A stretch of DNA of 21,992 bases from Mycoplasmatota bacterium. Its GTDB lineage: Bacteria; Bacillota_I; Bacilli_A; Izemoplasmatales; Izemoplasmataceae. The notes beneath the pieces were generated by a model, which worked only from the letters and a program-made list of their open reading frames with translations, was not told where the DNA came from and searched no databases. Below are positions 15,117-21,992 of the stretch, piece after piece. Position 1 is the first letter of the stretch. Every line of letters starts with the position of its first letter. The stretch covers positions 1 through 21,992 of the forward strand of contig DAOVWR010000009.1 of the NCBI GenBank assembly GCA_030636545.1. Direction: 5' to 3'. Made by a program: the position numbers and the translations under genes.

Positions 15117-17085
15117 GAAAAATAAGATGCAACAAGAAATGATGAAACAAAAGAAGCAATCAAAAAAAGTCGATCCTTTTGCTAACACTGACCACTCAGA
15201 AGTAATTTTGAGTAAAGACCAAATTAAAAAAAGAAATGAAGCAAATAAGGACTATTCTAAAATGTTATCAAAAACGACAACCAGAGGAACAAGAGGCCCT
15301 GGTAGAGGTATGTATTTGGGTGGCAAAGCAAATGATTCTAAAGGAACAATACTTAGAATTTGGAGTTATTTAGGAAGATATAAAACTGGATTAATAGTTG
15401 TTTTTATAGCAGTTACATTAACAAGTTTTCTAGCAATCCTTATTCCAATGTTATTTGCCATTGCAATAGATGACTATATTTTAAACTTTGATTTAAATGG
15501 AGCATTTATAATTGGGCTGTATATAGTAGGAATCGCCATTTTAACCAGTGCTGTAAGATTTATTTCTCGATATGTAATGGTTATAATATCTCAAAAAACA
15601 GTTAAGAAGATTAGAAAAGATGCTTTTGATAAGCTTCAAAACTTACCTGTTAACTACTATGATACTAATCAACCTGGGGATATTGTTTCAAGAATCACAA
15701 ATGATGTTGATTTAGTTTCTAACTCTTTAGCAAGTGTAGTAACAGAGCTATTAACATCTGTTATAACATTAGTAGGTTCACTTGTTATGATGTTTATTCT
15801 AAACTGGGCATTAGCGATTGTCGTATTGTTATTTGTTCCAGTAATGGTTGTATTCACAATGAAAGTTGCTAAAACTAGTAAAAAAGGTTTTGTTGCTCAA
15901 CAAAAACATTTAGGAGCATTAAACAGTATTGTTGAGGAAAGTATTTCTGGACTTAAAGTCGTAAAATTATACAATCAAGAACCTGAAATAATTAAGGAAT
16001 TTGATATTAAAAATACCGAACTGAAGAAATCTGGGTTTAAAGCTCAAGTATATGCTGGATTAATTATGCCAGTTATTAACTTTATGAATAACTTAATCTA
16101 TTTAGTAATTGTAGCTATTGGAGGATTACTATATATTACCGGAAGAGTAGCAATTACGATTGGTGACATTTCTGCAATAACTGCTTATGCTAGACAATTT
16201 ATCAGACCAATTGCTAATATTGCGCAATTATTTAACGCTCTTCAACAAGGAATTGCAGGAGCTGAAAGAGTATTTTCTTTAATTGATGAAGAAGATGAAT
16301 ATGTAAATGACGGAATTGTTTCAGTAGATGAATTCAAAGGTTGTGTTGAATTTAATGATGTAACATTTGGATATGTAAAGGATAAAATTGTCCTAAAAAA
16401 TATTTCTTTTAAAGCAGAAACTGGAAAAGCAGTCGCAATTGTAGGACCTACTGGTAGTGGTAAAACAACCATTATTAATCTGTTAAATCGTTTCTATGAT
16501 ATTAATTCAGGTAGCATAGAAATCGATCATAAAAACATTATGGAATATAAAAAGGATGATTTAAGAAAGAAAATTGGAGTTGTACTTCAAGATACTAATT
16601 TATTTAGTGGTACTGTTTACGATAACATTGTTTATGGAGATTTAAGTGCTACAAAAGAAGAAGTAATTGTCGCTGCCCAAATGGCAAATGCTCATGATTT
16701 TATTATGAAGTTGCCTGATGGATACGAGAGTGAAGTCTATGAAGGTGGACAAAACTTCTCCCAAGGTGAAAGACAGTTAATCTCAATTGCTCGTACAATT
16801 CTTTCTAATCCTGATATTTTAATTCTTGATGAAGCAACATCAAATGTTGATACACGAACAGAATTTAAAATTCAAGAGAGTATGAGAACATTGATGAAAG
16901 GAAGAACAAGCTTTATAATAGCTCACCGTCTTCAAACAATTAGAGATGCACATAAGATTTTAGTAATACACGATGGCGAGTTAATTGAAAGTGGTACACA
17001 TGGTGAATTACTTGATAAAGAGGGGTTCTACTATGAATTATATACAACACAGTTTCACGATTTAGTTAAAGATATAAAAGGCTAA
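15109..17085 (+). CDS. ABC exporter half-transporter, catalytic-site subunit (pair 2, second gene)
   Basis: A protein of 658 residues, longer than usual because of a Lys/Gln-rich and Gly/Arg-containing N-terminal extension of about 80 residues (KKNKMQQEMMKQKKQSKK, later TRGTRGPGRGMYLGG) that should lie in the cytoplasm. The membrane domain is about 85-385 and the ATPase about 410-655. Walker A GPTGSGKT (446-453), Q-loop Q494, degenerate signature FSQGE (550-554), Walker B LILDE (571-575) with the catalytic E575, switch His H606. It complements the preceding subunit. The ATG at 15109 is chosen because GGAGGT (15096-15101) lies seven bases upstream. Translation is coupled to the previous gene by an 8-bp overlap. 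Confidence 0.93.
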   Translation: MTKKNKMQQEMMKQKKQSKKVDPFANTDHSEVILSKDQIKKRNEANKDYSKMLSKTTTRGTRGPGRGMYLGGKANDSKGTILRIWSYLGRYKTGLIVVFIAVTLTSFLAILIPMLFAIAIDDYILNFDLNGAFIIGLYIVGIAILTSAVRFISRYVMVIISQKTVKKIRKDAFDKLQNLPVNYYDTNQPGDIVSRITNDVDLVSNSLASVVTELLTSVITLVGSLVMMFILNWALAIVVLLFVPVMVVFTMKVAKTSKKGFVAQQKHLGALNSIVEESISGLKVVKLYNQEPEIIKEFDIKNTELKKSGFKAQVYAGLIMPVINFMNNLIYLVIVAIGGLLYITGRVAITIGDISAITAYARQFIRPIANIAQLFNALQQGIAGAERVFSLIDEEDEYVNDGIVSVDEFKGCVEFNDVTFGYVKDKIVLKNISFKAETGKAVAIVGPTGSGKTTIINLLNRFYDINSGSIEIDHKNIMEYKKDDLRKKIGVVLQDTNLFSGTVYDNIVYGDLSATKEEVIVAAQMANAHDFIMKLPDGYESEVYEGGQNFSQGERQLISIARTILSNPDILILDEATSNVDTRTEFKIQESMRTLMKGRTSFIIAHRLQTIRDAHKILVIHDGELIESGTHGELLDKEGFYYELYTTQFHDLVKDIKG

Positions 17086-17100
17086 TAATAGCCTTTTTTT
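17076..17100 (+). terminator. Intrinsic terminator of the tetR operon
   Basis: AAAAGGCTA (17076-17084) pairs with TAGCCTTTT (17089-17097) around a four-base loop, with seven T's (17094-17100). The stem includes the stop codon of the preceding gene. Confidence 0.9.
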
Positions 17101-17124
17101 CTTTATTATTTTTTAGTTTTGCTA

Positions 17125-17130
17125 TATAAT
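17125..17130 (+). promoter_or_regulatory. -10 box before the E2-like gene
   Basis: A perfect TATAAT, 19 bp before the start codon and 24 bp after the terminator of the previous operon. No clear -35 hexamer is visible. Confidence 0.5.
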
Positions 17131-17149
17131 AACAATTGGAGATGATTTT

Positions 17150-18019
17150 ATGAAGAGACGATTTGGAGATAGAAAAGATGGTTATAGATTAAGAAAAGCT
17201 AATCCATTTTTCCGTATAATTCCTTATATAATGAAAGAAAAAAATGATGCTCATGTCTTTTTTAAAGAACGAGTTTATCTTGAAGATACAGATAAGTTCA
17301 TTCGTAAATTAAGAAAAGAAGGAATTAAACTAGGATTTTTACATATTGTAATAGCTAGTTTAGTAAGAACAATTTCTCAAAAGCCAAAGATAAACCGTTT
17401 TGTAGTAGGTAGAAAAACTTATGCCAGAAATGAAATATCATTTTCATTAGTAATTAAAAAGGAACTGAATGAAGAAACCGAAGAAACAACAATCAAAATT
17501 ATCTTTGAACCTACAGATACTATTTATGATGTTGTAGAGAAAATTAATCATGAAATTGAAGTAAATAAAAATGTGAATAATGAAAACAGCGCTGACAAAG
17601 CTGCAAAACTAATAACATATATGCCAGGATTCTTAATTGCTTTCTTCATGTTTATGGCAAGATTCTTAGATAACCATGGATTATTACCAAGATTTTTGAC
17701 TGATTTAAGTCCATTTCATTCAAGTATATTTATCACAGACTTAGGATCACTGGGGATTAAATCAGTTTATCATCATATATTTAATCTAGGAACAAATACC
17801 TTATTTATTGCTTTTGGAACAAAAACAAAAGAACAAGTAATTGATCTTGAAAATAATGTCAAGATCAGAAAAGCAATTGATATTAAAACCACTGTAGATG
17901 AGCGCATAGTTGATGGATATTACTTCGCTAATGCTATCAAATTAGCCAAAAGGTTGATGACTCATCCTGAAGAATTATTAACTGCACCAGAAGAAGTAGT
18001 AGTTGACAACGAGATTTAG
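17150..18019 (+). CDS. Stand-alone E2 acyltransferase-like protein (2-oxoacid dehydrogenase catalytic-domain family)
   Basis: A protein of 289 residues with no lipoyl or E1/E3-binding domain. The middle (LGFLHIVIASLVRTISQKP, 61-79) and the C-terminal half (SSIFITDLGSLG, 191-202) resemble the catalytic domain of 2-oxoacid dehydrogenase E2 subunits. TVDERIVDGYYFANAIKLAK (248-267) occupies the position of the active-site DHRxxDG motif. Here the catalytic His is Glu (DERIVDG), so normal acetyl transfer from a lipoyl arm is unlikely. Similar DERICDG proteins occur in other Bacillota, so the change seems to be a feature of the subfamily. A hydrophobic segment lies at about 160-172. GGAGATG (17138-17144) is the ribosome binding site. 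It is a single-gene unit. The function is unknown; acyl-group binding or transfer is the best guess. Confidence 0.65.
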   Translation: MKRRFGDRKDGYRLRKANPFFRIIPYIMKEKNDAHVFFKERVYLEDTDKFIRKLRKEGIKLGFLHIVIASLVRTISQKPKINRFVVGRKTYARNEISFSLVIKKELNEETEETTIKIIFEPTDTIYDVVEKINHEIEVNKNVNNENSADKAAKLITYMPGFLIAFFMFMARFLDNHGLLPRFLTDLSPFHSSIFITDLGSLGIKSVYHHIFNLGTNTLFIAFGTKTKEQVIDLENNVKIRKAIDIKTTVDERIVDGYYFANAIKLAKRLMTHPEELLTAPEEVVVDNEI

Positions 18020-18128
18020 CCAAATTTTTAATAAAAAAATCAATTTTAGTGTTTACATTAGTTTTTAACTATGCTAAACTGAAAAAGGTTAATAAATAAA
18101 CTAATAAAAAAAGAAAGAGGTGATGGTA
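18020..18128 (+). promoter_or_regulatory. Promoter and 5' leader before the ABC-F unit
   Basis: TTTACA (18052-18057) and an extended -10 TGCTAAACT (18072-18080) with 17 bp between the hexamers form a good promoter. The transcript should start near 18087 and contains a strong ribosome binding site, AAAGAGGTGA (18114-18123), for the leader ORF at 18129. I see no convincing terminator for the preceding gene in 18020-18051; the AT-only repeats there have no GC core. Confidence 0.7.
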
Positions 18129-18221
18129 ATGAATAACGTATTTTATGTTAAATTCGCACATAATGGTTCTGATAGAGGTTTTTTTGTCATGCCAAATCCA
18201 TCACTTATGAATAGATTATAG
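18129..18221 (+). CDS. Short leader peptide ORF upstream of the ABC-F gene
   Basis: An ORF of 30 codons starting MNNVFYVKFAHN and ending PSLMNRL, with ATG five bases after a full AGAGGTGA binding site. It lies between the promoter (18052-18080) and a strong terminator hairpin (18269-18302) that precedes the ABC-F gene. In many Bacillota, ABC-F ribosome-protection genes are controlled by ribosome stalling on such leader ORFs, which prevents formation of the terminator. Here the placement and the strength of the ribosome binding site argue that it is translated and regulatory. The peptide has no similarity I can recognise. ATG 18123, two codons upstream and in frame, is too close to the binding site. 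Confidence 0.65.
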   Translation: MNNVFYVKFAHNGSDRGFFVMPNPSLMNRL

Positions 18222-18264
18222 CCTAATAAATATATATAAAAATTATATATTTAATAATATGCTA
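18219..18264 (+). other. AT-rich hairpin between leader ORF and terminator
   Basis: AAATATATA (18228-18236) pairs with TATATATTT (18244-18252) around a seven-base loop, extended by T18227-A53 of the same block. Further out, TAGC (18219-18222, containing the leader stop codon) pairs with GCTA (18261-18264). The outer pairing ends five bases before the terminator stem. It may be part of a switch that depends on ribosomes at the leader stop, but the stem is AT-only apart from its base. Confidence 0.4.
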
Positions 18265-18268
18265 GTTT

Positions 18269-18302
18269 AATGTCTTTCATCTGCTGATGATAGACATTTT
18301 TT
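18269..18302 (+). terminator. Attenuator-like terminator directly upstream of the ABC-F gene
   Basis: AATGTCT (18269-18275) pairs with AGACATT (18292-18298), and TCATC (18277-18281) with GATGA (18286-18290); the two stems are separated by a T-T mismatch, the loop is TGCT, and six T's follow (18297-18302). It lies after the leader ORF and only 20 bp before the ABC-F start, so it would stop transcription before the ABC-F gene unless prevented. This is the classical arrangement of transcription attenuation. Confidence 0.85.
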
Positions 18303-18321
18303 AATGCGAGAGGTGAAGAAA

Positions 18322-20163
18322 ATGAACATACTTAGTGTATCAAAACTACAAAAGGAATTTAACGGAGAAGTTTTATTTAAAAACATCTCTTTTGAGATAA
18401 ATAGTAAAGATAAGACTGCTATTATTGGAAAAAATGGTAGTGGGAAATCAACATTACTTAAAATGATACTTGGAGATTTAAGAATTGATTCTGGAGAGAT
18501 TCATAAAAACTCAAAGGCAGTAATTGGTTATTTATCACAAGATGTAATATCAAATAAACAAAACGATCTAATAACCGAAATGAATGATGTATTCAGCAAT
18601 TTAATAGATTTAGAAGATAAAATTAAAGATTTAACTATAAAACTAGAAGAAGATCCTCATAATGAAAAACTGATAAATAAATATGCATCACTAGAAAATA
18701 TCTATTTAATTAATGGGGGATACGAGTATCACTATAAGATTAATCTAATCCTAAGTAAATTCGGATTTGATAAAGAAGAATATACTCGTAGTATTGATAC
18801 TTTTAGTGGTGGCGAAAGAACAAGAATAGCTTTTGCAAAATTGTTACTAATTGCCCCAGATCTATTAATTTTAGATGAACCAACAAACCATTTAGATATT
18901 TCAATTATTGAATGGCTTGAAGACTATCTAAATAAATATGAAGGTGCTGTTTTAATCGTTACACACGATAAATATTTTATCACAAAAGTGTGTAGAAAGA
19001 TAATCGAAATTGACCACAAAACAAGTAATATATATTATGGTTCATTCGAAAACTATTTAGATGAAAAAGTAAAGAGATACGAGTTGCTTTTGAAGAACTA
19101 TACGCGTCAACAAAAGGAAATAGCTCATCTTCAAAGTTTTGTTGACCGCTTTAGATATAATGCCAAACGTGCATCAATAGCGCAAGATAGAGTTAAAAAA
19201 ATTAATAGAATAGTTAAACTTGAAAAGCCGACTAACTCATCAAGACTTGTCAAGATGGCCTTTGAGAATAAAAGAGCGACTAGAGATGTGATTTTAGAAG
19301 CTAAAAATTTATCGATTGGATACGATTTCCCAATATTGAATGATATTAATTTCAGTATGTGTGGGTATGATAAACTAGCAATTATCGGACCAAATGGTAC
19401 TGGTAAAACAACATTATTAAAAGTTATTGAAAAGAAACTATTACCACTAGCTGGAAAAATTGATTTCTTAAGAGAATATAAGATTGGCTATTTTGATCAA
19501 AACCAAGAAAATCTTAGTTACAATAAAACAGTTTTTGAAGAAATACATGATTATTATCCAATGTATACGCATAAAGATGTTAGAAGTGTTGCAGCTAGAT
19601 TCTTATTTACTAATGATGATGTCTTAAAATCAATTAGTATATTAAGTGGGGGAGAGAAGGTAAGGTTAGTTCTATTATTACTAATGCTTTCTAATCCTGA
19701 TTTATTAATCTTAGATGAACCAACAAATCATTTAGATATCGAAACAAAAGATATAATTGAAGATGTCTTTAATGAGTTTACTGGGCCGATTTTATTTGTT
19801 TCACATGACAGATATTTCATTAACAAAATTGGAACAAAAATCGTCCATTTATCTGAAGATTCAATGATTGAATTTGATGGATCCTATGATGAATTTAAAG
19901 AATCGATTAATGTGAAAATAGCAAGAAAAAAGAACAAAAAAGCTATAGCACCAAAAAAAATGAATAATGATAAAGAAATTAAAAAACTAGAGAAGCAAAT
20001 CCATAGTATTGAAGACAAAATCGCACAATTAGAAAGTGAAAGCTATTTAGAAGATGTTTTCACAGATTATAAAAAGATAAATGCCATAAACTTATCAATA
20101 AAAGAATTAAAAGAAGAACTACTTATTATTGATAAACGCTACTATGAATTGCTGAACTTATAG
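18322..20163 (+). CDS. ABC-F family ATPase (ribosome-associated, YdiF-like)
   Basis: A protein of 613 residues without membrane helices, made of two ABC domains. Domain 1: Walker A GKNGSGKS (36-43), signature FSGGE (161-165), Walker B LLILDEPTNHLD (181-192). The interdomain linker (about 243-315) includes a charged helical segment, FRYNAKRASIAQDRVKKINR, as in ABC-F proteins that reach into the ribosomal E site and peptidyl-transferase centre. Domain 2: GPNGTGKT (356-363), LSGGE (441-445), LLILDEPTNHLD (461-472). The C-terminus (about 548-613) is Lys/Glu-rich and predicted coiled coil. The ATG at 18322 follows AGAGGTGA (18309-18316). It acts on translation: either antibiotic resistance by ribosome protection or relief of stalled ribosomes. 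The leader and attenuator suggest induction by ribosome-targeting drugs (inference). The next gene, an exporter half, starts 24 bp after its stop. Confidence 0.9.
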   Translation: MNILSVSKLQKEFNGEVLFKNISFEINSKDKTAIIGKNGSGKSTLLKMILGDLRIDSGEIHKNSKAVIGYLSQDVISNKQNDLITEMNDVFSNLIDLEDKIKDLTIKLEEDPHNEKLINKYASLENIYLINGGYEYHYKINLILSKFGFDKEEYTRSIDTFSGGERTRIAFAKLLLIAPDLLILDEPTNHLDISIIEWLEDYLNKYEGAVLIVTHDKYFITKVCRKIIEIDHKTSNIYYGSFENYLDEKVKRYELLLKNYTRQQKEIAHLQSFVDRFRYNAKRASIAQDRVKKINRIVKLEKPTNSSRLVKMAFENKRATRDVILEAKNLSIGYDFPILNDINFSMCGYDKLAIIGPNGTGKTTLLKVIEKKLLPLAGKIDFLREYKIGYFDQNQENLSYNKTVFEEIHDYYPMYTHKDVRSVAARFLFTNDDVLKSISILSGGEKVRLVLLLLMLSNPDLLILDEPTNHLDIETKDIIEDVFNEFTGPILFVSHDRYFINKIGTKIVHLSEDSMIEFDGSYDEFKESINVKIARKKNKKAIAPKKMNNDKEIKKLEKQIHSIEDKIAQLESESYLEDVFTDYKKINAINLSIKELKEELLIIDKRYYELLNL

Positions 20164-20186
20164 TAAAATACCCGGAGGAAACACAA

Positions 20187-21989
20187 ATGAAACGACTTAG
20201 ACAATTTTTAAAATGGATGAAAGGAAATAAACGTTACTATTTTGTAGCTGCTTTAATCCTGATTTCATTACAATATTTTAGAACATTAACACCACTATTT
20301 ATTCAACATACTATCGACAGCATAATTTTAGGTGAAGAATCAAACTTACCTATTTTTATCCAGGATATAATTGCTGCTGATACCATTGAAAAACAATTAT
20401 TACTAATCGCAGTTGCGTACGTATTATTTGCTTTAATGAGAGTCTTGCTTATGGTTATAAGACGCTTTATTAACGCATTATATACTGAAAGAATTGCTTA
20501 TAACATGAGAAATAAATTATACAAAAAACTTCAAGATTTATCATTTACATATCATTCTCATGCTGAAACTGGAGACTTAATTCAAAGATGTACAACTGAT
20601 GTTGAAACATATCGAACATTTGTTGGTGAACAATTAATTGAAATTTTAAGATTGATGTCTTTAATGGCATTCTCAATCTATCATATGGCTGGAATGAGTA
20701 TTCAAATGACGTACATTACTGTCTTGATTACACCAGTTATCTTCGTTGCATCATTTATCTATTTTTTGAAGGTAAAAAAAGTATTCAAGAAAGTTGAAGA
20801 AGCTGAAGCAAAAATGACAACAACTCTTCAAGAAAGTATAACAGGAATAAGAGTTGTTAAAGCATTTGCTAAGGAAAAAGTAGAGATTGAAAAATTTAAT
20901 GAAAAATCTGAAATGTATTTAAAAGAAGACTTTAGACTATTGAAATTGATGGCTTACTTTTGGGGAGGAACAGACTTTATAATCTTCATTCAATATTGTT
21001 TGACTCTTAGCCTGGGTATTTATTTCTCAGTTAACGGCCAATTAGCTTCAGGTCAATTTATCGCCTTCTTAGCTTACGTTGGGATGATTGTTTGGCCAAT
21101 GAGACAACTTGGTAGAATCGTTGGAGATTTTGGAAAAACAACAGTAGCATTAGATCGTCTTGATGAAATAATGTTAATAGATTCTGAATACACTAACGAC
21201 TCAAATAATACTCCTGAAATTACAGGACTAGTAGAATTTGATCATGTTGGATTCCAGTTTGATGACGATGATAAACCGTTACTCAACAACATTACTTTTA
21301 AAGTTAATAAAGGTGAAAGTATTGCGATTGTTGGTAAAACAGGAAGTGGAAAATCAACCCTAATAAACTTAATGATTAGATTATTAGATAACCAAAAAGG
21401 AAGTATTAAATTTGATGGTATAGATATCAAGGATATCAATAAAAAACATTTAAGAACAAATGTTGGTATTATTATGCAAGAGCCATTCTTATATAGTAGA
21501 TCGTTATATGAAAATATAAGCATTATGAATAAAACTGCTCATGAAGATGAAGTATTCCAAGCAGCATCAATTGCTAGTTTACATCAAGACATTAAAGGCT
21601 TTGAAAGTGGCTATGAAACAATGGTTGGTGAAAGAGGAGTAACACTAAGTGGTGGGCAAAAACAACGTGTAGCTATTGCTAGAATGCTTTTAAACGATAA
21701 ACCAGTATTAATCTTTGATGATAGTTTAAGCGCAGTAGATACGGAAACAGATATCCAAATCAGAAACGCCTTAAATAAGCATTGGAAAGATACAACGTTA
21801 TTTATTATTACTCACCGTATTACAACTGCCATGGAGGAAGACACAATTATAGTTTTAGATAAAGGCGAAATAACTGAATCAGGTACCCATGAATCTCTAT
21901 TAAAAAAGAATGGTATCTATGCTCAGTTATGGGATATTCAAACAAATGTTGAATACGACTTTATGAAACTCGATGAAGGAGTTGAATAA
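20187..21989 (+). CDS. ABC exporter half-transporter, degenerate-site subunit (pair 3, first gene)
   Basis: A protein of 600 residues with a six-helix membrane domain (about 15-325) and an ATPase (about 345-595). Walker A GKTGSGKS (383-390), Q-loop Q431, canonical signature LSGGQ (487-491). Walker B LIFDD (508-512) has Asp512 in place of the catalytic Glu; the switch His H543 is kept. This is the first-subunit pattern seen in the other two pairs. A subunit with Glu after Walker B and a degenerate signature is therefore expected directly downstream, beyond the window. GGAGGA (20174-20179) is the ribosome binding site. It follows the ABC-F gene by 24 bp and is probably transcribed with it, so drug efflux and ribosome protection may share one control. 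Confidence 0.93.
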   Translation: MKRLRQFLKWMKGNKRYYFVAALILISLQYFRTLTPLFIQHTIDSIILGEESNLPIFIQDIIAADTIEKQLLLIAVAYVLFALMRVLLMVIRRFINALYTERIAYNMRNKLYKKLQDLSFTYHSHAETGDLIQRCTTDVETYRTFVGEQLIEILRLMSLMAFSIYHMAGMSIQMTYITVLITPVIFVASFIYFLKVKKVFKKVEEAEAKMTTTLQESITGIRVVKAFAKEKVEIEKFNEKSEMYLKEDFRLLKLMAYFWGGTDFIIFIQYCLTLSLGIYFSVNGQLASGQFIAFLAYVGMIVWPMRQLGRIVGDFGKTTVALDRLDEIMLIDSEYTNDSNNTPEITGLVEFDHVGFQFDDDDKPLLNNITFKVNKGESIAIVGKTGSGKSTLINLMIRLLDNQKGSIKFDGIDIKDINKKHLRTNVGIIMQEPFLYSRSLYENISIMNKTAHEDEVFQAASIASLHQDIKGFESGYETMVGERGVTLSGGQKQRVAIARMLLNDKPVLIFDDSLSAVDTETDIQIRNALNKHWKDTTLFIITHRITTAMEEDTIIVLDKGEITESGTHESLLKKNGIYAQLWDIQTNVEYDFMKLDEGVE

Positions 21990-21992
21990 AAA

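Noticed and set aside
18020..18051. Possible terminator after the E2-like gene
   Set aside because: Only A/T tracts pair and there is no GC-containing stem, so it cannot be told from base composition.
18098..18278. Antiterminator pairing of leader segments (AAACTA or GAAAGA) with TAGTTT or TCTTTC near the terminator
   Set aside because: Each match is only 6 bp and the two cannot form together in antiparallel order, so no specific antiterminator can be drawn.
1..21992. Mycoplasma-type genetic code (TGA as Trp)
   Set aside because: Several genes end at TGA at the correct family length, and Trp residues in conserved motifs are TGG.
1..21992. CRISPR arrays, tRNA or rRNA genes, insertion sequences
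   Set aside because: No regularly spaced direct repeats, cloverleaf-like or rRNA-like sequence, transposase motif or terminal inverted repeats were seen.

Overview
The window is low-GC DNA, densely packed with plus-strand genes that mostly carry strong AGAGGTGA or AGGAGG ribosome binding sites. TGA ends several genes (for example at 1845-1847, 5832-5834, 6754-6756 and 11472-11474) and tryptophan is encoded by TGG, so the standard bacterial code applies and not the Mycoplasma/Spiroplasma code. Together with the gene content this suggests a low-GC Bacillota or Tenericutes-border organism, such as an Acholeplasma-, Izemoplasma-, Haloplasma- or Erysipelotrichia-like lineage. The exact taxon is inference and cannot be settled from the sequence alone.

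Layout. 1-1352: 3' end of a surface protein built of Ig-like repeats with a C-terminal membrane tail, then a terminator. 1354-8760: an operon with a MarR repressor whose promoter carries a long palindromic operator, a heterodimeric ABC exporter pair, an RDD membrane protein, a tocopherol-cyclase-like protein, an HI0933-type flavoprotein and an Fpg/Nei-type DNA glycosylase. 8793-10634: an aldo/keto reductase and a Gfo/Idh/MocA oxidoreductase, closed by a terminator. 10658-11499: a YwaF/TMEM164-like membrane protein, convergent with a minus-strand L-lactate dehydrogenase; the two share a bidirectional terminator. 12443-12739: a regulatory stretch with an orphan promoter-terminator unit (possible small RNA) and a TetR promoter holding two matching operators. 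12740-17100: tetR plus a second heterodimeric exporter pair, then a terminator. 17150-18019: a stand-alone protein resembling the E2 acyltransferase domain. 18052-21989: a promoter, a 30-codon leader ORF, an attenuator-like terminator, an ABC-F ATPase, and the first half of a third exporter.

The theme is drug or stress efflux under separate local controls. There are five half-size ABC exporters and one ABC-F protein in 22 kb. One unit has a MarR palindrome over its -10 box, one has a pair of TetR palindromes, and one has an attenuation-type leader. In both complete pairs the first subunit has Asp in place of the Walker B glutamate with a canonical LSGGQ, while the second has the Glu with a degenerate FSxGQ/E signature. 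That is the arrangement of asymmetric heterodimeric exporters. The last gene has the first-subunit pattern, so its partner is expected just beyond the right edge.

No tRNA, rRNA, CRISPR array, insertion sequence or attachment site was recognised. The best candidates for something new are the leader/attenuator before the ABC-F gene, the orphan small-RNA-like unit at 12580-12663, and the mixed content of the MarR operon.
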